Assembly (NCBI GenBank): GCA_002811675.1
Contig: PDIM01000061.1
Coordinates: forward strand, 1-23,919
Direction: 5' to 3'
DNA from: Ichthyosporea sp. XGB-2017a
Lineage: Eukaryota; Opisthokonta; Ichthyosporea
Length of the DNA stretch: 23,919 bases
A program made the position numbers and the translations under genes. This document shows positions 18,436 to 23,919 of the stretch, piece by piece (the first letter of the stretch is position 1; each line of letters begins with the position of its first letter). A model generated the notes under the pieces. The model made no database searches, was not told where the DNA came from, and was given only the letters and a program-made list of their open reading frames with translations.

Positions 18436-18477
18436 TGTAAGCACAAAGAAAGAAAAAAGCCGTTTAGGAAAGCACTA

Positions 18478-19371
18478 TTAATTTGCTGCTGCCGCATACT
18501 GAGGACAGGTCCTTTCAAACATTTCTTCTTTAGCCATATGGTCTTTAACATAAGGATGTTCTGGACACTCATCCTTCAGTTGATTAATATATCTTGATAT
18601 CATTTCAGGAGCCTTTCCCATGTGCTGTGACACAACCACAAGATTGATCAGGGTTTCTGGATTACTCGCATCTCTTTCAAAAGCCTCCAGAAGAAGACTT
18701 TCCGCATCGGCAAATTTTCCAGTGTGGATATAACAGGCCGCTTGACCGTTCAGAAGGGTCACAGTGGGGGCGAACTTCTCACACAATTCTTGATAAATGT
18801 AGTAGGCTTCTTGGTACTTTTCATTTCCCAAACCAAGATTTACCCACGCATGCGCGAGCTGTGTAATAGTTGAGTCATCGTCGATGCTTTGCATGCGGGC
18901 AAGCTCTTTAGCAGCAATCTGAACGCGATCAATTTTGATCAAAGAGTGAATCATCAACGCAATGCATTCCAGATTATTTGTCCCATGAAGCGCCCTCATC
19001 GCATCATCAAAGTTATTTTCATTCAAATATATTGTTCCCGCAACCAGCTTGATAGTATCGTTTGTCCCCAACACTTCATCAACAAGCCAATCCTCGATTG
19101 TTTTAATTGCCTCTGGCCCCTGCCCTTTGGGATTCTGCATGTACAAAGCCAGAACACGCACCGCCTGAAGTGCAGTGGGGGATCTGGCGGTGATTTCACT
19201 CTTAACTGTGTTGTATTTCTTCTGTGCGATGTACGCGCGATACATGTAAATGTCCCTTTCCAAGGCCGCGTCCTCGGACGAGGGATCCAGTCTCTGCGAC
19301 TCCGTGATGCATTGCTGATAATTGCCAATGAAAAAATTATTCCTCACGGGGAAAAGTTCAGCATCCGACAT
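18478..19371 (-). CDS. COPE: Coatomer subunit epsilon (epsilon-COP)
   Basis: This single exon encodes 297 residues against about 308 in human. It is collinear with epsilon-COP throughout: LFPVRNNFFIGNYQQCI at the start, IYMYRAYIAQKKY near 41-53, TQLAHAWVNLGLGNEKYQEA and LLNGQAACYIHTGKF in the middle, and ETLINLVVVSQHMGK near the end. The fold is an all-helical TPR solenoid. Epsilon-COP binds alpha-COP in the outer B-subcomplex of the COPI coat and stabilises it, for Golgi-to-ER and intra-Golgi traffic. The ATG gives the family's short lead (MSDAELF). The gene is divergent from tepsin, another coat factor, across 418 bp. Confidence 0.96.
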   Translation of the reverse strand: MSDAELFPVRNNFFIGNYQQCITESQRLDPSSEDAALERDIYMYRAYIAQKKYNTVKSEITARSPTALQAVRVLALYMQNPKGQGPEAIKTIEDWLVDEVLGTNDTIKLVAGTIYLNENNFDDAMRALHGTNNLECIALMIHSLIKIDRVQIAAKELARMQSIDDDSTITQLAHAWVNLGLGNEKYQEAYYIYQELCEKFAPTVTLLNGQAACYIHTGKFADAESLLLEAFERDASNPETLINLVVVSQHMGKAPEMISRYINQLKDECPEHPYVKDHMAKEEMFERTCPQYAAAAN

Positions 19372-19789
19372 TTTGTTTTTCTTTTCTCTTTTATCTTTTG
19401 TTGATTGATTCGTTTACTGATAATCTCTGAAACTCAAACCCAAATAAAAAAACAAAAAAACAAAAACTGCACTTTTTATTTCAAACAAAAACCAAAAAAT
19501 AAAAACTCCTCCCTACTCGACCCCACAAAAAAAAAAGAAAAGAAAACCAACAACAACCCAAAAAAAAAGAAAAAAATAGTTGCGAGGTCGAGTTGGGGCC
19601 AGTTGACTGTGAAATAAAAAGTTTTGTCAAATGCCAAAAAGGAATAGAAATCTCGATTTCCTGCTGTGTGCCCCGCTGTTTTGCTGCAAAGCCTTTCTTG
19701 TCACCCAGTGTGAGTTGATCAATGACTGGGTGAAGGATAGAGGATAGGAGATAGAACATAGTACTTGGAAGGGATTAAAAACAAAGAAT
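19372..19789. promoter_or_regulatory. Bidirectional spacer between COPE and tepsin
   Basis: The 418 bp between two start codons must contain both promoters. The plus strand has a long A-rich zone (about 19440-19585, with many A5-A9 runs), which would exclude nucleosomes. A more balanced segment follows, containing TGACTGGGTGAAGGATAGAG before the tepsin ATG. No TATA box is obvious for either gene. Whether the two genes are co-regulated is not shown by the sequence. Confidence 0.5.
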
Positions 19790-21067
19790 ATGGCTGCCTT
19801 TGAGAATATAAAGGAGCATACGCTGGGGAAGTTGGCGTTTGCCAAGCACCTCCCGTTGCTGATGAAGGCGACTTCAGATAGCAGCGAGCCAGCATCGGGG
19901 TACCTGCTGAAGGAAGTGTGTGATATGACATTTGAATCTCTGTACATATGTGGCGAAGTGCATAACTACCTGGTGAAGCGGCTGGAGGGCAATAGGAAGT
20001 ACTGGATTAAGCTGAAAGTGCTTAAATTGATGCACCATTTGACTAAACATGGACACCCTTCATTCCGAAAGGAGCTGGCCAAGAACACGGGAGGTGTGTC
20101 TGAGTGTGTTAACTTTTCAGGTGCTCCTGATCCACTGCATGGAAATGCCCCATATGTGAAGATTCAGAAAATTGCCAATGATATTTTGGAAATGCTCTTT
20201 CAGAGCCCTCCTCAAGATCAAGGAGAGGAAAGTCCTTTACATGGAAAGATGGTGAGTTTTGGTGGCATTTCGGGGGCCAAAATGGAGGGATTTGGAAACA
20301 CGGCGTCTTCTTCCTCGGGTGCGCGTCGGGGTGGGTCTTCAGGGACCAGCAAGGTTAGAAAGTCGTCTGGGCAAGTGGTGAACTCTCTTTTAGAGGCAGT
20401 TTCATCCATTCCCACGAACTTGGACCATTTTTTGGGCGAAGATGTGTGGAACGATAGCGGCTCGGGACAGAGAAGCGAGGAAGATTCTAATCTTTCTGAT
20501 AGTTTTTCTCCAGGAAATTTTGAATCTCGTCTTGTTAGTGAACTAACTTCGTCAATGGGGATGGTTGCCACGCTGAGAAAGGAAGATATTGCTAATTTCA
20601 TGATCAAATACCAGAATGGGGATAAACAGAATGTATACAGTGCCCTTTTGAAAAGACTAGAAATTGACGTGCCATGGAAAACCCAAAGTAAAGCGCTGAT
20701 TCTTCTAGATGCGCTTTTGAATCATCATTTGAGTTCATCATCCAAAGGTGAATTTGCCAGTTTAATGAATCTCAAAGCGTACCTTGAAAACCTCGAAGAT
20801 TTGGAAAGACTTTCGTCCCACTCGGGAGTTCGAGAGAAAAGCAGTGCTGTAAAAGCCCTTCTAGAGAATCACATTCAGCCTCTTCTCAATCTAGAAGACG
20901 ACCTTTCAGCAAGTAAAGATTTTACAAAGTGCACATTTCATCAGCCTCCAAGTGCGAAAGAGGCCAGCTATGGCTTATTCGCTGGAATGAAATTGCATTA
21001 TTTTGAAACCCCAGCAGAGTCTCCGGCTGCGGAAATATCCACTAAGTCCAAATTTGCCTTTATTTAA
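19790..21067 (+). CDS. TEPSIN: Tepsin, AP-4 coat accessory protein
   Basis: This single exon encodes 425 residues. An ENTH-like domain covers about 1-136, with the tepsin hallmark FSGAPDPLHGNAPY (109-122) and the lead FAKHLPLLMKATSD (17-30). A Ser/Gly-rich linker spans about 155-245, and a second helical VHS/ENTH-like domain about 248-365. The C-terminal tail carries GLFAGMKL at 395-402, matching the tepsin motif that binds the AP-4 beta4 appendage. It ends SKFAFI, a shortened form of the S-x-F-x-F-L-N motif that binds the AP-4 epsilon appendage. Tepsin associates with AP-4 vesicles leaving the trans-Golgi network. It lacks the basic lipid-binding features of classical epsins as far as I can see. 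The human protein is longer (about 525) because of proline-rich linkers. The start ATG opens MAAFENIKEH. Confidence 0.9.
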   Translation: MAAFENIKEHTLGKLAFAKHLPLLMKATSDSSEPASGYLLKEVCDMTFESLYICGEVHNYLVKRLEGNRKYWIKLKVLKLMHHLTKHGHPSFRKELAKNTGGVSECVNFSGAPDPLHGNAPYVKIQKIANDILEMLFQSPPQDQGEESPLHGKMVSFGGISGAKMEGFGNTASSSSGARRGGSSGTSKVRKSSGQVVNSLLEAVSSIPTNLDHFLGEDVWNDSGSGQRSEEDSNLSDSFSPGNFESRLVSELTSSMGMVATLRKEDIANFMIKYQNGDKQNVYSALLKRLEIDVPWKTQSKALILLDALLNHHLSSSSKGEFASLMNLKAYLENLEDLERLSSHSGVREKSSAVKALLENHIQPLLNLEDDLSASKDFTKCTFHQPPSAKEASYGLFAGMKLHYFETPAESPAAEISTKSKFAFI

Positions 21068-21216
21068 ATGTCACCAAGGAGAAAAAATACGGGATCAAGT
21101 TTTAAAATACAGTGAGCAAGTATATGATATGAGATAATATTATGCTATTTCTATTTGTAAGTGTTGAAAATTTATCCGAAGTAAAAAGATTGGAGGGCTT
21201 TAAAAAAAACTGGATT
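21068..21216. other. Convergent spacer between tepsin and HELLS
   Basis: 149 bp separate the two stop codons. I see no AATAAA on the plus strand for tepsin here. On the minus strand an AATAAA at 21059-21064 lies inside the last codons and stop of tepsin, so the HELLS transcript may end within the tepsin coding region. Confidence 0.45.
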
Positions 21217-23793
<2,577 letters not shown>

Positions 23794-23893
23794 GATTACT
23801 AGAAACTAAAGCAAAAAACAAAAAACTGTACGGATCGTCTATCTTGTGCAACTAAGTCACTCTCTCACTTCAAAGTTGGTCGATACTCCTCAA

Positions 23894-23899
23894 TATATA
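23894..23899 (-). promoter_or_regulatory. TATA-like motif upstream of HELLS
   Basis: Read on the minus strand it is TATATA within GTATATATTG, 101 nt before the proposed ATG at 23793. This spacing fits a TATA box with a leader of about 70 nt. Confidence 0.4.
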
Positions 23900-23919
23900 C
23901 AGGAGACAGACCAAACACA

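Overview
The window looks like nuclear DNA of a compact eukaryotic genome: AT-rich spacers, long homopolymer tracts, short introns (74-106 nt, GT-AG, some with TACTAAC-like branch points), TATA-like and AATAAA signals, and intergenic spaces from about 120 bp to 2 kb. Gene content points to an opisthokont, most likely Holozoa (an early-branching or streamlined animal, or a unicellular relative). The MEK activation loop is of the animal type, the FKBP protein has the FKBP8 architecture (FKBP, TPR, tail anchor), and there are two CCG tetraspanins, a SEL1L3-like LamG/Sel1 protein, an AP-4 accessory protein (tepsin) and a HELLS-type remodeller. AP-4 and tepsin are missing from most fungi, which argues against Dikarya. 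The species cannot be named from the sequence alone.

Layout from left to right. Positions 1-1295 hold no secure gene, but contain a strong G-quadruplex-type G-tract cluster and one weak minus-strand exon candidate. FKBP8 (minus, four exons) occupies 1296-2666. A 2 kb spacer follows, with a GC-rich inverted-repeat island near 3020-3140 and two TATAAATAG motifs. Two tandem tetraspanins lie on the plus strand (4728-5570, 6394-7455). CHD1 is a single 4.56 kb exon on the minus strand (7675-12237). An assembly gap of 965 N, flanked by A-rich sequence and a run of 106 A, lies between the divergent CHD1 and MEK genes. MEK1/2 (plus, 13870-14961) is followed by the SEL1L3-like gene (plus, 15752-18352). 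COPE (minus, 18478-19371) and tepsin (plus, 19790-21067) are divergent and share 418 bp. HELLS/LSH (minus, 21217-23793) has four exons, the first only four codons long.

The genes are mostly single-copy housekeeping functions and not one operon-like system. Two themes recur. One is chromatin remodelling (CHD1, HELLS). The other is membrane and secretory biology: epsilon-COP for COPI, tepsin for AP-4 vesicles, an ER-type SEL1L-family protein, tail-anchored FKBP8 and two tetraspanins. I found no mobile element, tRNA, rRNA or CRISPR array, and no clear previously undescribed system. The points most worth a second look are the two-sided AP-4 motif signature in tepsin, the four-codon first exon of HELLS, the shared TIEI tail motif of the tetraspanins, the lost cage tryptophan in CHD1, the GC-rich hairpin island and the poly(A)-flanked gap.
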